Positions 1-12,556 of a stretch of DNA of 64,000 nt are shown here, piece after piece (position 1 is the stretch's first letter; every line of letters begins with the position of its first letter). The notes below the pieces were generated by a model. The model did not search any database. It was not told the origin of the DNA and worked only from the letters and a program-made list of their open reading frames with translations. The stretch spans positions 5,282,001 through 5,346,000 of the forward strand of contig CP126200.1 in assembly GCA_030272155.1 (NCBI GenBank), read 5' to 3'. This DNA comes from Tetradesmus obliquus. Lineage: Eukaryota > Chlorophyta > Chlorophyceae > Sphaeropleales > Scenedesmaceae. A program made the translations under genes and the position numbers.

Positions 1-2476
1 TCAGCTCTAGGAGCCCGTGACGCTGCTGGCTGCGCTGCAGCTGCTGCCGCCTGCATTGTGCTGTAGCTGCTACTGGTGGCAGCAGCCAGCACTTGATAGT
101 CAGCACCGCTACCGGCAGCACCGCCGCCGCTGCTGCTGCTGCCGCTGCCAGCATGCAGCGCCCAGCTACTGCCACAACCGCGCACCTCCGGCTGCATCAG
201 CTCTTGCAGCAGCGCAGGCGACATCAAAACAAAGTCATCTGCAACCCCTTCAAACCCACCATCCCAGCTGGAGGCCTCTGCACCCAACTGCACACCCCCA
301 GCAACTGCTCCAGCAGCTGTTGCTGCACTGCTGCTGCCGCATGCTGCTGCAAGCGCTGCCTTCAACCGCCGCCGGACCCCAAAGCCCCTGACAGCTGCCT
401 GAATACGCACTGCTGCAGCATGCCGCTGCGCCGCACCCTCCAGCAGCTGCTGCTGCTGCCGCTGTCGCATGAGCACTACCAGCTGCCTTGCTTGGCAGCC
501 GCGCCACATGCTCTGCAAGCTGACTGCAGCTGCTGCCAGCACCTGCTGCTGCTGGTGCTGCTGCAGCTGCTGTTTGTACAGCAATCGCGTGCACCGGGCA
601 CGCCAGCTGGCCTGCAGAAGCTCGGCAGCACTGCTCAGCACCGCCGCTTGCTGTGCTGCATACTGGGGGTGCTGGGTCAGCTGCTGCTGGTGTTGGCTGC
701 ATGGATGATGCGTGAGTTGCTGCAAGTACTGGTGGTCCAGGCAGATCCCAGTTGCAGTCCCTTCCGCTGTACCTGCTTCTGCTGCTGCCAATGACAATAA
801 CAGTCTGGTGCCAGCAACAGGCTGTACCATGTTATTGAGGGTAGCTGCAGGCCTGACGTGCTGGCATATGCTGCCTGTGTGCTGCTGCTGCTGCTGCTGC
901 CGCTGCTGCAGGGCCTGGTTGAAGACCAGCATCGCCCTGGTGCTGTAGTCCCACTGCTCTTCCATGGCTGGCATCCAGCTGCTGCTGCTGCTGCTGCTGC
1001 TGCTAGGCACTGTGCCTGATGCTGCTGCTGCTGCTAAGTGGCTGCCTGGCAGCTGATGCTGCGGCTGTCCCTGACCAGAGCTCTGCTGTGAATGATCTTG
1101 CTGCTGTAACGACTGAGCATGCACAGCATCAGCAGCTGCATTGGCAGCAGCTGTCAAGCCAGGCACCCATGCAGCTGCGGTTGCTGCTGCCAGCACAGCA
1201 GAAGAGGCATAGCCTGTCACCTGCAAGTTCCTACTCAAGCTGCCGGGCCCCGCTGCCAGCATATTGCCAGCTGCAGCTGCTGCTGTTTCATTCACTTCTT
1301 GCTGCAATGGCTGGCTTATACGTATGCTGCCCCTTCTCAGCTGCCGCATCAGCTCTACACCTAGCACAGCATTGCTTGCGACCACACGACCAACGGCTGC
1401 AACCTGCTTTGAGGGAACATGGCTGTAACCAGCTGGCTGCAACTGCTGCTGTTGCTGTTGCCAGGGCAGCTGCTGCAGCTGCTGGCTGCTGTGCCCTTCA
1501 TACAGCTCATCCCTATCAATCTGACGCAGCCACGGCAACACAGCCGCGACCTGCTGCCTGTACCAAGCTGTTGCATCCCCGGCTGGACTGGCATCCTGCT
1601 GCTGCTGCTGCCAGCCAGGGCCAGCCAGACTGCAGCAGGGGTTGTCATGCAGCTGCAGCTGCTGCAGGCAGGGTACGCCTGCCACACATGCCAAGCTGTG
1701 CCGCAGATCTGCCAGCTGGTTGAAAGACACATCCAAGGTGTGCAGCTGCAGGCAGCCATCCAGGCGCTGCAGCTGCCTGATCTGGTTGTCTGCAATGCTG
1801 AGCTGCTGCAGGTGCGGCAGCGGAGGCAGGCTAGGCCAGCTGGCAACGCGGTTGCTGGACAGGTCCAGCTGCTGTAGCAGGGGCAGGTGCAGGGATGATG
1901 GGAAGCTGCTGAGGCAGTTGCCAGAGGCGTCCAGGCGCTGCAGCAGGTTGCAGCCGGCCAGCCCCTGTAGCCCCACACGGCAGCAACGCAACACAATGGG
2001 TAAAAACATGCAGAATACATCTTGGTATGTGAGCGGTGACCGACTAGCTTTTGGCCAACGGGACACAATAAATGAGCTGCAAAACTGCACAATGTCTTTG
2101 CACAAAAGCTGGCGGGCACCAGCACCAGCACTCTGGGCAGCCTGCCAGGGCTGCTGAATTGACATGCAAACCCATGCAGGCGCAGCAAGGCAGCCTTACC
2201 AGCAGGCAGGTGAGTTTGTTGCGGCTCACATCCAGCTGCCGCAAGCTGCTGCAGCCCTGCAGGCCAGCCAGATCCCTCAGCTGGTTGCCAGGCAGCCGCA
2301 GCACCTGCAGGCACACCAGCCAGCTTGACAGCTGCAGCGTGCTGCTCTGCTGCTGTGGATGATGCCTGCTGGTGTCCCTGCATGAGATCAGCAGGCTGGT
2401 GAGCTGGTTGGCTGCGAGGGACAGCTCCTGCAGGCTGTGCTGCTCTGGGCCAGGTGATCGAATGCCACAGCTCAAA

Positions 2477-2525
<49 letters not shown>

Positions 2526-3754
2526 CAACATTGAGTTGTTTCATGTGGTTGCTGTCCAGCAGCAGGCTTCTCAGCTGTGGGTGACTGGCAAGGGTGGGCA
2601 GTTCCGTGAGCGCATTGTCCTGCACCCACAAACGAAAAGTCACTGAACCACACTGGACAACAGGTGTGCCTGGCCTACTGGCCTGGGGGCATGACATGTG
2701 CTGGCTGACCACACCATACCATATGCTGCTGCATGTTCACATCAGGTCATTTGTGCCAGCTGTTTGCAGGTTATACATGCATGAATTAGGAAGGAAGTCC
2801 CATGACAAGTGCCTGCAATGTGCTTCCAGCACTGCCAGCCGCCTGTATAAGCACATCCTGCTACAAACGGCAGCCAACCCCAGCTCACCTTGGCAGACAG
2901 CTGCTGCAGCTGCTGGCAGCCAGCCAGGCGCTCCAAGGAGCTCAGCTTGTTCATGTTCACAGCCAGGCCCTGGCAGCAGCAAAGGCAACAGCAAGCAAGA
3001 ACACCGCACATTATGTCGAACCCGATGTGTTGCCTCTAGAGGCAGATCTGTACTTGCCTGGCATGAGAGTTTGTTTGCCGCAGTACACAAGCCAGCAGAC
3101 CAATGACCTCAACATACTGGAGCAGGAAGGCACGAATGGAGCAGTGCATGCACATCGGAGAGCTCTTGCACCAGCAACGCCTGCTTAATCATCCTGTGTA
3201 CTGCTGGCACTCAGCGGCTTGGCCCTGTCTGCTGTATGTGGCTAGTTTGCTTGCTGCAGCTAGTGGCTCACCGTCAGCTGCGGGCACAGCTGGCCCAGGC
3301 CCTGCAGGTCCAGCAGCTGCTCCAGTGACAGATCCAGCTGGCGCAGAGTTGCCAGCCCTCCAGCAGGCACAGCAGCATTGGCTGCAAGCAGCTGGTGCAG
3401 GCGCTGCAGGCCTGGCTGCTGCTGCAGCTGCTGAGACTGGGGGTTTGCTGAGCCCAGCAACCTATTGCTGCTTTCGCAGCTGCTGCTACTGGTATAGCTG
3501 GGTACAGCACTTGTGCCACGGCTGCTATCAAGTCTGCTGCAGCTGCAGCAACTGCTGCCTGCTGGGCTCTGTACCAAGCTGCTGCCGGTAGCAGCAGCAG
3601 CAGCATGCAGGTGTGCTGTCCATTCGTGCTGCAGCTGAGCCACAGGGTGTGGCCCCACCACCCGCGGCTTACTGTAAGCTGCTACATGGCCAGCGCTGCA
3701 CATGCCTGCATAACCTGTGGCCCAATCAAGCCCGGGCACCTGCTGTGGGTGTTG

Positions 3755-3817
<63 letters not shown>

Positions 3818-6800
3818 ATGTTGCGGCAGCTCCCCTGCCACATATGTGTCTGCACTGCCGGCAGCAGAAGTAGCGGCAGCGGCTGCAGGCTGGTCCACCA
3901 AGACAGGTGAGGCCCAGCTTTCCTCAACAGCTGCTTCTGCCCACGCAACGCCGCTGCTGCCACTGCCAGTTTCAGCAACGGTTGCTGATTCCAAGCTGAC
4001 AGCGCAGCTTGCAACGCAGCAGCTGCCTGCGCACGCAGCAGGAGGGCGGTGCCCGGTTGCAGCAAACAACATAATCTTAGCTTGAACACAAAGCTGCCCA
4101 ATAACCACATTGTGCATCACTGTGCACCTGATACTTCCAATGCAACATTCCATACTATGATAGCAAATGCGCAAGCCAACTGCAAGCTGCTGCGACGCAA
4201 CGTGTGCGGGTGACCACACGATGTCATGTGCACAAGCAGTTGATACGCGCCCTGTCTCACCTTCGTGCAAGCCCGCTTTGCAGGAGGCTTCCACCGCCCG
4301 CAGCGCTGCCACGACATTGCTCGCCAGCCCCAAAGAAAGACAAGCCTGCGCGTGCTGCCACAGCCGCTGCACAGCCAAGCCAGCTGATGAAGAACCAGCA
4401 TTTGAGCTCGGCCTCTGCTGCTGCTGTCGCTGCTGCTGCTGGCAGATGGTGGGGCTGGGCAAGTGTGCACAGCTGCTGCCAGCACTGTTTGAAGCTGTGC
4501 AAGCCCGCAGTGCCAGCTGCACCCAGCTCAGCGTATCCTGCAAGCCAGCACTGCCAACTGCCGTGCTGCTGCTAGGCGCTGCAGCTGCTGCATGACATGC
4601 TGCAGCTGCTGCTGCCAGCTCAGCAGCAGCAGCAGCCCTTCGCTGCTGCAAGCGCTGCTGTGCCTGCTGCACCTGCAGCTGATCAACACCCTGCTGCCTT
4701 GCAGCTGCTGCTGCGTTCTGGACGTCTTTCAGGCTGCCTGACTGTGCCGCTTGCTGTAGCCGCTCTACTGCTGCTTGCTGCACTGCCTGCAAGCGCTGCT
4801 GCACGGCAGTTATAACATCTGCTGTGATACCAAGCTGAGCTGCATCCAGCAATAACTTCTGTACCTCTGCATAGTCAACAACTGCAGGCTCATCTCCAGC
4901 TGCATCAGCTGCATTGGCAGCTGGCGGAACTGTTGATCCTGCGCCAGCAGGGGCAGCAGCCAACCCCAGATGCTGCTGCAACAGCAGCACCATCTGCTGC
5001 CGCTGCTGCTCTAGCTTACCAGCTGCTGCAGCAACCTGCTGCTCCAGGCCACCAAAGCCTCTGCACACCCGCATGAGCTGTTCCAGCAGTACTGCACATT
5101 TTGGCTGCTCAGCTGCAGCAGCAAGTTGCACTCCCAATGCCTCCCTGTACTGCAAGATAGCGCGCCTTGCTGCTGCCACATCACATGACACTCCCAGCTG
5201 CTGGCAAGCAGTCACCGCTGCCTCAAACTCTCCGACATTAAAGCAGTCTGCAGGTGCTGCTGGCTGGCCACAACTGCTGCTGTGGTCATCAGTAGGACTG
5301 CAGGTGCTGCAAGTCAGCTCGCATGCTATCTGGGCAGCAGCAGCGGCAGCCTTCAGTGCAGTAGCGACGCGCGCAGCTGCTGTTGTATCACGCGCACGTG
5401 CCGTCTCCAGTGCAGCTGCTAGCTGCTTGCGTGGCAGCCCAAGCTGCAACGCCACATCAACAGCACCCTGCACTTGTGCCAACGGCAGTGATGTGACTGC
5501 TGCTGCAAGTGCCTGCTCTGCTACTTGCCTGCGGCGCTCGTACGTTTTCTGGCAGGCTAGCAACTGCTCCTGCAAGCCAGGGAACCTGGCTGCAGTGGCA
5601 GCAGCTGCTGTGTAGGCAGCATGGTTGCCACAGTCTGCTGCATGCTGCAGCTGCTGTGCAGCAGTGTGCATGCTCATGCTGTGCGCTGCAATCGCTTCGT
5701 CAACCTCCGCACCACAGCCTGCACAGCAGTTGAAGCAGCAGCAGATTGCACAGGCCGAATTAAGTTCCGACAGCTCGACATGCGGGCCCTTTCCATCATT
5801 GCACAGCCAGCAAAGCAGCATGACAGCAAGGTCTCATGCCTGCAACAAGTAACATGCTGCCTGATGCGCGCTCATAGTATACACACCTGCTTGACGAGCT
5901 TGGTCTGCCGCACGTTGCACTGCCGGCTGCTGCCCCTGCAGCAGCGCCTGCTGCAGCTCAGCAAGCACCTGCTGCTGCACCTGCAGCCGCTGCACCAGCC
6001 GCCGCACTGCAGCACCCCTGCAGGCTGCCTGCAGGCAAACAGCTGCAGCAACCTTCTGTGCACGTGCTGGGCTGAGCTTGTACGCCTGCCAGGCCCGTGC
6101 AATGCTCCAAGCTGCCATGTAGCGCCGTGCTGCTGCAACGGCCTGCTCCTGCAGCTGCTGCAGACAGGCTGCTTGTGCTGCTGCGCGTGCCGCCGCAGCT
6201 GCTGCCTGCGCATGGGGAACATGACAGGTTCACTTTATCACACTTGCTGCATGCTTGCAGGAATCGACAATCACAAAGTACGGGCTTGCAGGAATGGCAG
6301 TGGGCTGTGTGGGCAGGTCAGCTTCACCAGCCAATGCATGTCTGCGTACCTGCTGCTCCAGCAACTGCCGGAGTGCAGCTTGCTCATCCAGCAGCTGCTT
6401 GTGAGCAGCCTGCGCAGCTGCACGCTCAACAGCCAGCTGTTCCTCCGCTTGTGCTGCTGCTTGTGCTGCTGCTTGTGCTGCTGCTTGTGCTGCTGCTTCA
6501 GCATCAGCTGACGTGTCTGCTTCTGCTGTTACTAAAGCTGCAGCCGCAACATTAACCATTGAAGCACAGGGCAGAAGCTGTGTGCCGTTATCCGCAGCAG
6601 TTGCTGTACATGCTGCCGCTGCTGATTCTGCAGTGCCAGCCGCATCTTGCAATGTTGCTCCAGCTGGCTCCTGAGCACAGGCTGTTACTACTGCTGCTGC
6701 TGCTGAAGACGATGTTGTAAGTGCCGCATAGTCTGGCTGAGCGACGTGTGATTCAGTGTCTGCTGGCAATGGCGCAGGTTGCTCTCCTGTTGCTGCTGTG

Positions 6801-7649
6801 AAAACTGTGCTAGGCAGGGCGTCATCATTGCTGCCTGCGTGACATAGTCCCTGCCTGCGCTCTGTACAATCAGGTGCCGTTTCTGGTGTGCCCGGCACAC
6901 AGTTAATGCATGCTGCAGCTTCTGCAGCTGTTTGTGCATCACAGCCTGCTGCTGGCTCACATGCTGCAGCTGCAGGCTCTGCTGCAACTGACCAGCTATC
7001 ATTACCATCCTGTGTGAGCAGCGTGAAGGCCCTCACTGCTGCTGCTACATCATCGCTGGCTGCTTTTTGGTGCAGCTGCTGCACTTGCTGATTGCGTTGT
7101 GGTTGCTGCTGTGCAGTGGATGGCAGCTGCTGCACTTCCTGCAGTGTTGCTGCCAGCTGGTCAGCCAGCTGCCCTCGTGCAGTGATGGCAGCCCTGAGGG
7201 CAGCAAATGAGCTGGGCTCCTGCCATTGTTCACCCTGGTCATCTGCTTGCAGGACAGGTGCAGGAACAGCAGACTGAGCTGGCAGCCTGCTACTGTCTGG
7301 CAGGTTACATTGCAGCTGTCAGTTCAAACACCCCGGCCGCTGATAGATTGTGCAGCATGAGCATAGAGGAGTAGCAGTCCAAAAAATGCTTACAAGCTGT
7401 CGAAGGGCATGCAAGTCAATGTGCCCAATCCTGCTTACCACCGAGCTCCTGTGCTGTGCTGCTCCCAGTCCGCGAGGCTTGGTTTGGCATGCTGCGGGTG
7501 CCTCTACCTGTTGTGCTGCTGCTGCAGCTATTGGATGCATTATCAGCTTGCGGCAGCCAGTCGTGAGACAGTGCTGCCAGCTCCTTTGCAAATTCTGCTT
7601 CCACATCAAAGTCAGCAAGTGCATCATCTGCAACAGCCATGCCAGGCAT
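1..7649 (-). CDS. LRR and IQ-motif protein, LRRIQ1-like (3' end beyond window)
   Basis: Large multi-exon gene read on the minus strand. The proposed start is the ATG at 7649, opening an acidic N-terminus (DFDVEAEFAKELAALS). Supported exons include 7439-7649, about 6.25 kb-7296, 5887-6205 and 4261-5718. The 5887-6205 exon has IQ-like helices (RAWQAYKL, VCLQAACRGAAVRRL). The 4261-5718 exon is Ala/Gln-rich helical. LRR exons lie at about 2900-3010, 2200-2630 and below 1970, with units such as LQQLDLSSNRVASWP and LQQLSIADNQIRQLQ, closed by YRQQVAAVLPWLRQID. Two clear IQ motifs follow at about 420-560 (VSLQSMWRGCQARQL, VRIQAAVRGFGVRRR). IQ motifs normally bind calmodulin-like proteins, and LRR+IQ proteins of this plan are often ciliary; that role is inference. 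Exon joins around 3.7-4.1 kb and 6.2 kb are unresolved. Long CTG/CAG runs encode Gln or Ser. Confidence 0.72.
3758..3814 (+). repeat. (CTG)19 run
   Basis: Nineteen uninterrupted CTG units. On the minus strand they are CAG and would encode poly-Gln in the LRR-IQ gene (the HDQQQ... frame) if exonic. Confidence 0.95.
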
Positions 7650-8167
7650 ACGCTGGCACTGCAGATGGCATGTGAAGCTGCTAGCAGCAGATGCTAGCTC
7701 GAGTTGGACGACAGCCACAGTTGTAGTTCCGGTGTAGGGTCACGGTCAGCAGAAAGTACATGACGAAGCAAGCCTGAGGCCATCACTGCTGTGCTGCTAT
7801 CCTGTCAGTGGTATGTACACAGTCTTGAGAGTCAGCCAACACGCAGTGACCTCTACCTCAACAAGCTCTCGTGTTTTGTGGAGCCACGTTGACAGCTAGA
7901 GAACATCGTCCCTGGTGGTCGTTCAACTGTGTCACACCCCAAGCCCTAGACAGTTTCACTGACACACTGCCACATCCACTGGTCGCTGGGCAAATGTGAT
8001 TAACACGCAGAATTTGTTGTGTCTGAGCAGGTTTTAGCACCTTGAGGCCAGCTAGTTCTTCCCTCTGCTGCAGAACTCCGCGTTGCTTCACAGCGTCTGA
8101 CAAATTTTTCCTCAAACGGTCTCCTGGGGTTCGATCGTCAGTTCAACAGCACTGCTGTAGGCCAGCC
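7650..8167. promoter_or_regulatory. divergent intergenic region between LRR-IQ and F-box genes
   Basis: About 520 bp separate the two divergent start codons and must hold both promoters and 5' UTRs. It is poorer in CTG runs than the genes. I see no convincing TATA box or other element. Confidence 0.4.
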
Positions 8168-9669
8168 ATGGCCGTGGTGACATTGGAGGAGGTGCTGACC
8201 CACCAGACTAGGCCATGGTTAGCGCTGTACGGTGTGATGCTCAAGCCCAGGCGCCACACTGAGCAACACATCAACGAGGTGCGTTGGCTGTTATGCTTGA
8301 AGGCAGCAACACGGCCAGGGTGTCTGCAGGCAGCAGCCCGCCTGTTGTTGGCCACAGAACTGTAGCATGCATATAGTACAGTTGTGCACATGAAACACAC
8401 TGAAACAGCATGTGGACATGCCATGCAGTCTTATGGTAGCGCCAGCACAGCCCCATGGTTCGTGCATGGACGCTGGCAGGGTTCAATGATTGATGCTGCT
8501 GCTGCTGCTGCTGCTACTATCTGCAGGAGGATTTGGCACCCATTCAGCGGCTGCTCACAGATGAGCTGATGACGATCATCTTCAGCCACCTGGGGCCATA
8601 CACTCTGGGCCAGGCAGCATGCGTGTGCAGGCAGTGGAGGAGCCTGACTGATGTGAGCTGAGCTGAGCTGCGCTGCACGCTGTGAAGGGCTGGGAAGCAG
8701 TAGGCGCAGCAACAGCAGCAGCATCTAGAAAGCAGTAGCTGCAGCAACAGCAGCAGCCACACCAGCAGTGGCAGCAGCTTGCATGTTGGATACCATCCAA
8801 CAGGTCATCTCTTGACCAGTTGACCAGTTGTGCCATGCATCTTACACTAGCAGCAGCAGCAGCAGCTCAGAGACAGCTAGCATGGTGGTGCCTGTTCTGC
8901 ACAGGAGACATCAGACCCGGCAGCAAGGCTGCGCAGCACAGCGGCCTGTCCTCCTGTTTTTGACTCGCACGTCTTTGCTGCACTGCCTCGCGTCCGCTGC
9001 TGCAGCACCAGCAGCACTGGCATGCAGCATGTGAGCAGGCGTATGGGCCCTGCCACAAGGATGTCAGCTGCTGCCTGCAGACAGTGCGCACGAGCTTTAG
9101 GTAAAAGCGCCTGAGCATGCCTGATGTTGAGTTAGCCGTTAATTTGGTACTGAGGCATGCAAGTAACAGCGTATATGTGCACTGTGACGTGGCAGACATC
9201 CAGGGTGATGGACACGTGCGCTGTAGCCAGCTGATTTGTGCCTGCGCAGCTACAAGCACAGCAAGTGCATACAACTGCATTAAAACGTGGAAGGCGACTT
9301 TACAAGAAGCTGCAGTGCTGGAGTCGTTTTGCCAGCGGCAACCACCTTGCGCTGCTGCTGCACCTGCCTACACTGTGCTGCGTGGCGCTGTGGTGGCCTG
9401 CTGCTGCTGCTGCTGCTGCAGGGGCAGCTGGCGGCGCTGCTTCCTGGAGCAGCCGCATGGCGACCTTTTTAAAGAGATGTTACCCTGCAATCCTTTGCCA
9501 GCTGTGGTCACCACTCACACGTCTGCTGCACCTGCTTGCACTGCAATAAATGTGAGGACGTGCTGTAGGGGCAGCTGGTGGCGATTCTTCCTGGAGCAGC
9601 CGCACCTGCCAGCATCTCTTCAATTGTATCTCTGCTGTGCCTGCTGCGCTGCGTACAGTCTGCTGTGTG

Positions 9670-9705
<36 letters not shown>

Positions 9706-9968
9706 AGGGGCAGCGGGCGGCGCTTCTTCCTGGAGCAGCCCCGCCTGCCAGCATCTCTTCAATTGTATTTTTACTGCACCTGCTGCACTGTGTACAATCT
9801 GCTGTGTGGGCTGCTGCAGGAGCAGCTGGCGGCGCTTCTTCCTGGAGCAGCCGCAGGATAACCTTATTGGGGAGATGTTACCCTGCAATCCATTTGCCAA
9901 CTGTGGTCACCAATTACACTTTTGCTGCACCTGCTTGCACTGCACTATTTGTGATGGCGTGCTGTGTG

Positions 9969-10025
<57 letters not shown>

Positions 10026-11519
10026 AGGGGCAGCTGGCGGCGCTTCTTCCTGGAGCAGCCGCAGGGCACCATTTTTGGAAAGATGTTACCCTGCAATCCA
10101 TTTGCCAGCTGTGGTCACCAATCACACTATTGCTGCACCTGCTTGCACTGCACTGAATGTGATGGCATGCTGCAGGGGCAGCTGGCGGCGCTTCTTCCTG
10201 GAGCAGCCGCACCTGCGCTACGAGGGGCTGTATGTCAGCCGCAACACCTACATCAGGCAGGGCTCCAGCGAGTGGCGGCGCGAGCGCAGCTGCTACCTTG
10301 TCACGTACTTCAGGTGCGGCCACATGGTCCGGCGCACAGCAGGCAGCACGATGCATGTGCGGGCTGAGTTTGTAGGCGGGCGCATCATGGCTGTACAGCC
10401 AGTGCTAATTGACGAGCTGGAAGACGAGTTGTATTGGTATGACGGTGCAGGAGAGATAAGGCCGCTGGCCACCGCACGAGGCGCAGGGGCAGTACTGCTT
10501 GTGATGCACACACTCGGTGTGCTTGTGCTTTGTGATGCTGCTGACTCTGTTTGGTGGGCATCCTGTGGCTTCTGCGGTGCTGAGCTTAGCATGTCCACCG
10601 TACCTGAAGCTGGGCCTTTCAGCTTGCCTCGTCCATGGTTTGTTGTTTGTTGCTGCTGCAGGTACTTCCGCTTCTTCCCTGATGGCACGCTGCTGTACCG
10701 TACCAGCCCCCTCACAGTGTCAAAGGTGGCCAAGAGCATGCAGGCGCGCAGCAGCACAGCAGGGGCAGCAGCACCCTCAGCAAAGCAGAAGCTGGACCAA
10801 CACGTGTATGCAGGCAGATATGTCATCAAGGTGCGCTGGGGCTGCAGCGTCTGCAGCAGCAAGCCAGCACGTGTGCCGGTGTTGCAGCCGGCTGCTTAAG
10901 CTGAATGTGTAATCTTTGCCAGCCAGTATGGCAATGCATGTATGCATGCGCTCTGGTCCTCAGTCACACATTCAAGGGCAGCATGCGTTGCTGAAGGCCC
11001 TAATTTGCCTGCTTCCTCAGGCTCTACAGCTGACCTCTGCTCCCTTGCTGCATGCACGCTGACAGCTGCTTCCTGCCCCTGCTGCTGCCGCAGGGCGGCA
11101 AGCTGTTTGTGATCATCGTGTACCCCAACAGTCGCAGCACCGAGGTGCGCGCGCGCTGCAACATCCGCGGCGTGCCGCTGCTGGGTGCTGCCAACCGGCT
11201 AGACCTGGAGGAGCTTGCGAGTTTTGACAGGGAGCAGGGCAGCAGCGCCAGCATGCTGCGGCAAGGTGAGGGTGGGTGGGGCTCAGCCTAGCACTTGCGG
11301 CGCCGGTTTGGGTGTGGGGGCCTGGCTGGACTCGGGAGGAACTGGCTAGCTTTGACAGGGAGCAGCAGGGCAGCAGCGCCAGCATGCTGCGGCAAGGTGA
11401 GGGTGGCGGTGACTTGGCGTGCTAATGTTCTGTGCATCAGTGGCATCTATGTCATCGCTGTCGTCAACGCTTATCTATGCTGTGTTTGTGTCCCTAACCG
11501 TGCTCCTGTTTTGCCTGCT

Positions 11520-11588
<69 letters not shown>

Positions 11589-11734
11589 ACCCCGATGAGG
11601 ACCCCGAGGGCAGCGGCAGCACCACCAGCTTCAGGCGCGGGCTGTCCAGCTGCGTGTTTGTGCCCTGGGAGGCCGTGGCAGCCAGCCCACTCAACCTGCC
11701 AGCCAAGGAGATGGACTTCTGGCTCACTGGGTGA
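8168..11734 (+). CDS. FBXO9: F-box only protein 9-like (SCF ubiquitin ligase substrate receptor)
   Basis: Seven exons join in phase: 8168-8278, 8527-8652, 9006-9100, 10176-10313, 10662-10830, 11094-11265 and 11589-11734, giving about 318 residues. The F-box is at residues 39-79 (LLTDELMTIIFSHLGPYTLG, then VCRQWRSL) and would bind Skp1 in an SCF E3 complex. The FBXO9 signature follows: GSWRRFFLEQPHLRYEGLYV, SRNTYIRQG, then YFRFFPDGTLLYRTSP. The C-terminus is LNLPAKEMDFWLTG. The N-terminal TPR region of animal FBXO9 is absent. Exon 3 (AACEQAYGPCHKD) is supported by phase and its position between the F-box and the GSW motif, but is the least certain. The introns contain repeated copies of exon edges, listed separately. 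Confidence 0.85.
9422..10220 (+). repeat. six copies of the exon-4 acceptor edge of the FBXO9-like gene
   Basis: The acceptor plus the first ~40 bases of exon 4, encoding G-S-W-R-R-F-F-L-E-Q-P, occur at about 9422, 9567, 9707, 9820, 10027 and 10176. Only the last copy continues into the conserved RYEGLYVSRNTY coding sequence. The intervening intron sequence (ATGTTACCCTGCAATCC... TTGCACTGCA) is repeated too, with a unit of about 130-210 bp depending on CTG run length. Most copies keep an AG acceptor preceded by CTG repeats. Confidence 0.9.
9971..10024 (+). repeat. (CTG)18 run next to a duplicated acceptor
   Basis: Eighteen CTG units ending at the CAG acceptor of the fifth exon-4 copy in the FBXO9-like gene. 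Confidence 0.95.
11347..11405 (+). repeat. copy of exon-6 end plus splice donor, FBXO9-like gene
   Basis: This closely repeats 11215-11272: TTTGACAGGGAGCAG, then the AGCATGCTGCGGCAAGGTGAGG donor context, with one extra CAG. It lies inside the following intron and retains an intact GTGAG donor. Confidence 0.85.
11522..11584 (+). repeat. (CTG)21 run abutting the last FBXO9 acceptor
   Basis: Twenty-one CTG units immediately followed by CCAG and the terminal exon, standing where a polypyrimidine tract should be. Confidence 0.95.
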
Positions 11735-11807
11735 CAGGCCCAACTGGAAGAAGGAATGGCAGCGCTGCTGCATGCGGCAGCAGCAGCAGCGGCGGTGGGG
11801 TGAGGGC

Positions 11808-11976
11808 GTGGCAGCCAGCCCGCTCAACCTGCCAGCCAAGGAGATGGACTTCTGGCTCACTGGGTGACAGGCCCAGTCGAAAGGTGCTGCAGCGCTGATG
11901 CACGCCACAGCAGCAGCAGTGGCGGGTCGAGGGTGTGGCAAGCTGCTAGCCAAGGAAATGCACTTCTGGCTTACAG
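11808..11976 (+). repeat. two further copies of the terminal coding segment, 3' of the stop codon
   Basis: The segment encoding SPLNLPAKEMDFWLTG-stop (11674-11741) is repeated almost exactly at 11808-11877, including the stop and the following CAGGCCCA. A diverged third copy lies at about 11942-11976 (AKEMHFWLTG), which has lost the stop. All lie in the apparent 3' UTR. Confidence 0.85.
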
Positions 11977-12522
11977 GAGAGGCACGGCTGCGCACTCGCA
12001 CACAGAAGCTGCTACAGCCCAGCTGCTACAGTAGCAGCGTGGTTAGGGCGCAGCAGGGCAGCTGCTAGCTCCGGGGTTTTTTTGGCAGTCCATGATTGTA
12101 CAGCAAAAGCGACGGAGTGGATTGGTTGTTGTGGCTTGATAGAAGGGTGACATGCGCAGCTGCAGGACGCGTAGCTGGCAGCACCAAGGTGGCGAGTTAA
12201 GTGATGGTGGCAGTTGTGCGTGCGCGTAGGCATGCTGGTACATTAGCGTGGTGTTGAGAGGTGCAGATGAGCGTTTGCGTGCAAGATAGATTCTTCCTTA
12301 CAGACCCTGCCCCAGGAAGTGTGCAACTATGATTGGTCTGCACCTAACATTAAGGGTTGCAGGACGGGACAAGATGTTGGCAACTTGGAGGGTGGTCTTG
12401 GGTTGATCATTGTCGCGTTGCGTACTTGTACAACAGCTGTACAACAGTGAGGTGATTCAGATTGTGTAGAAGCAGCTGCAGTGCTGTTTCATGCACATGG
12501 AGTGGTGAGGACGTGCATCATG

Positions 12523-12556
12523 AGCAGCAAAGTGAGTCCTCACTCACTTTGCTGCT
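12523..12556. other. perfect 15-bp stem, 4-nt loop inverted repeat
   Basis: AGCAGCAAAGTGAGT at 12523-12537 is followed by loop CCTC and its exact reverse complement at 12542-12556. It lies between convergent transcription units. It could be a small folded RNA, a cruciform or a chance palindrome. Confidence 0.6.

Noticed and set aside
93..794. Long plus-strand frame of Cys/Leu/His-rich protein
   Set aside because: It is a translation of CTG/TGC repeats antisense to the IQ-motif exon of the LRR-IQ gene.
1361..2653. 430-codon minus-strand frame rich in Cys, Ser and Trp
   Set aside because: It is out of frame with the LRR reading frame, which gives clear repeats over the same bases after splicing.
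8125..8150. GGTTCGATC, similar to a tRNA T-loop
   Set aside because: No T-stem, acceptor stem or anticodon arm can be paired around it.
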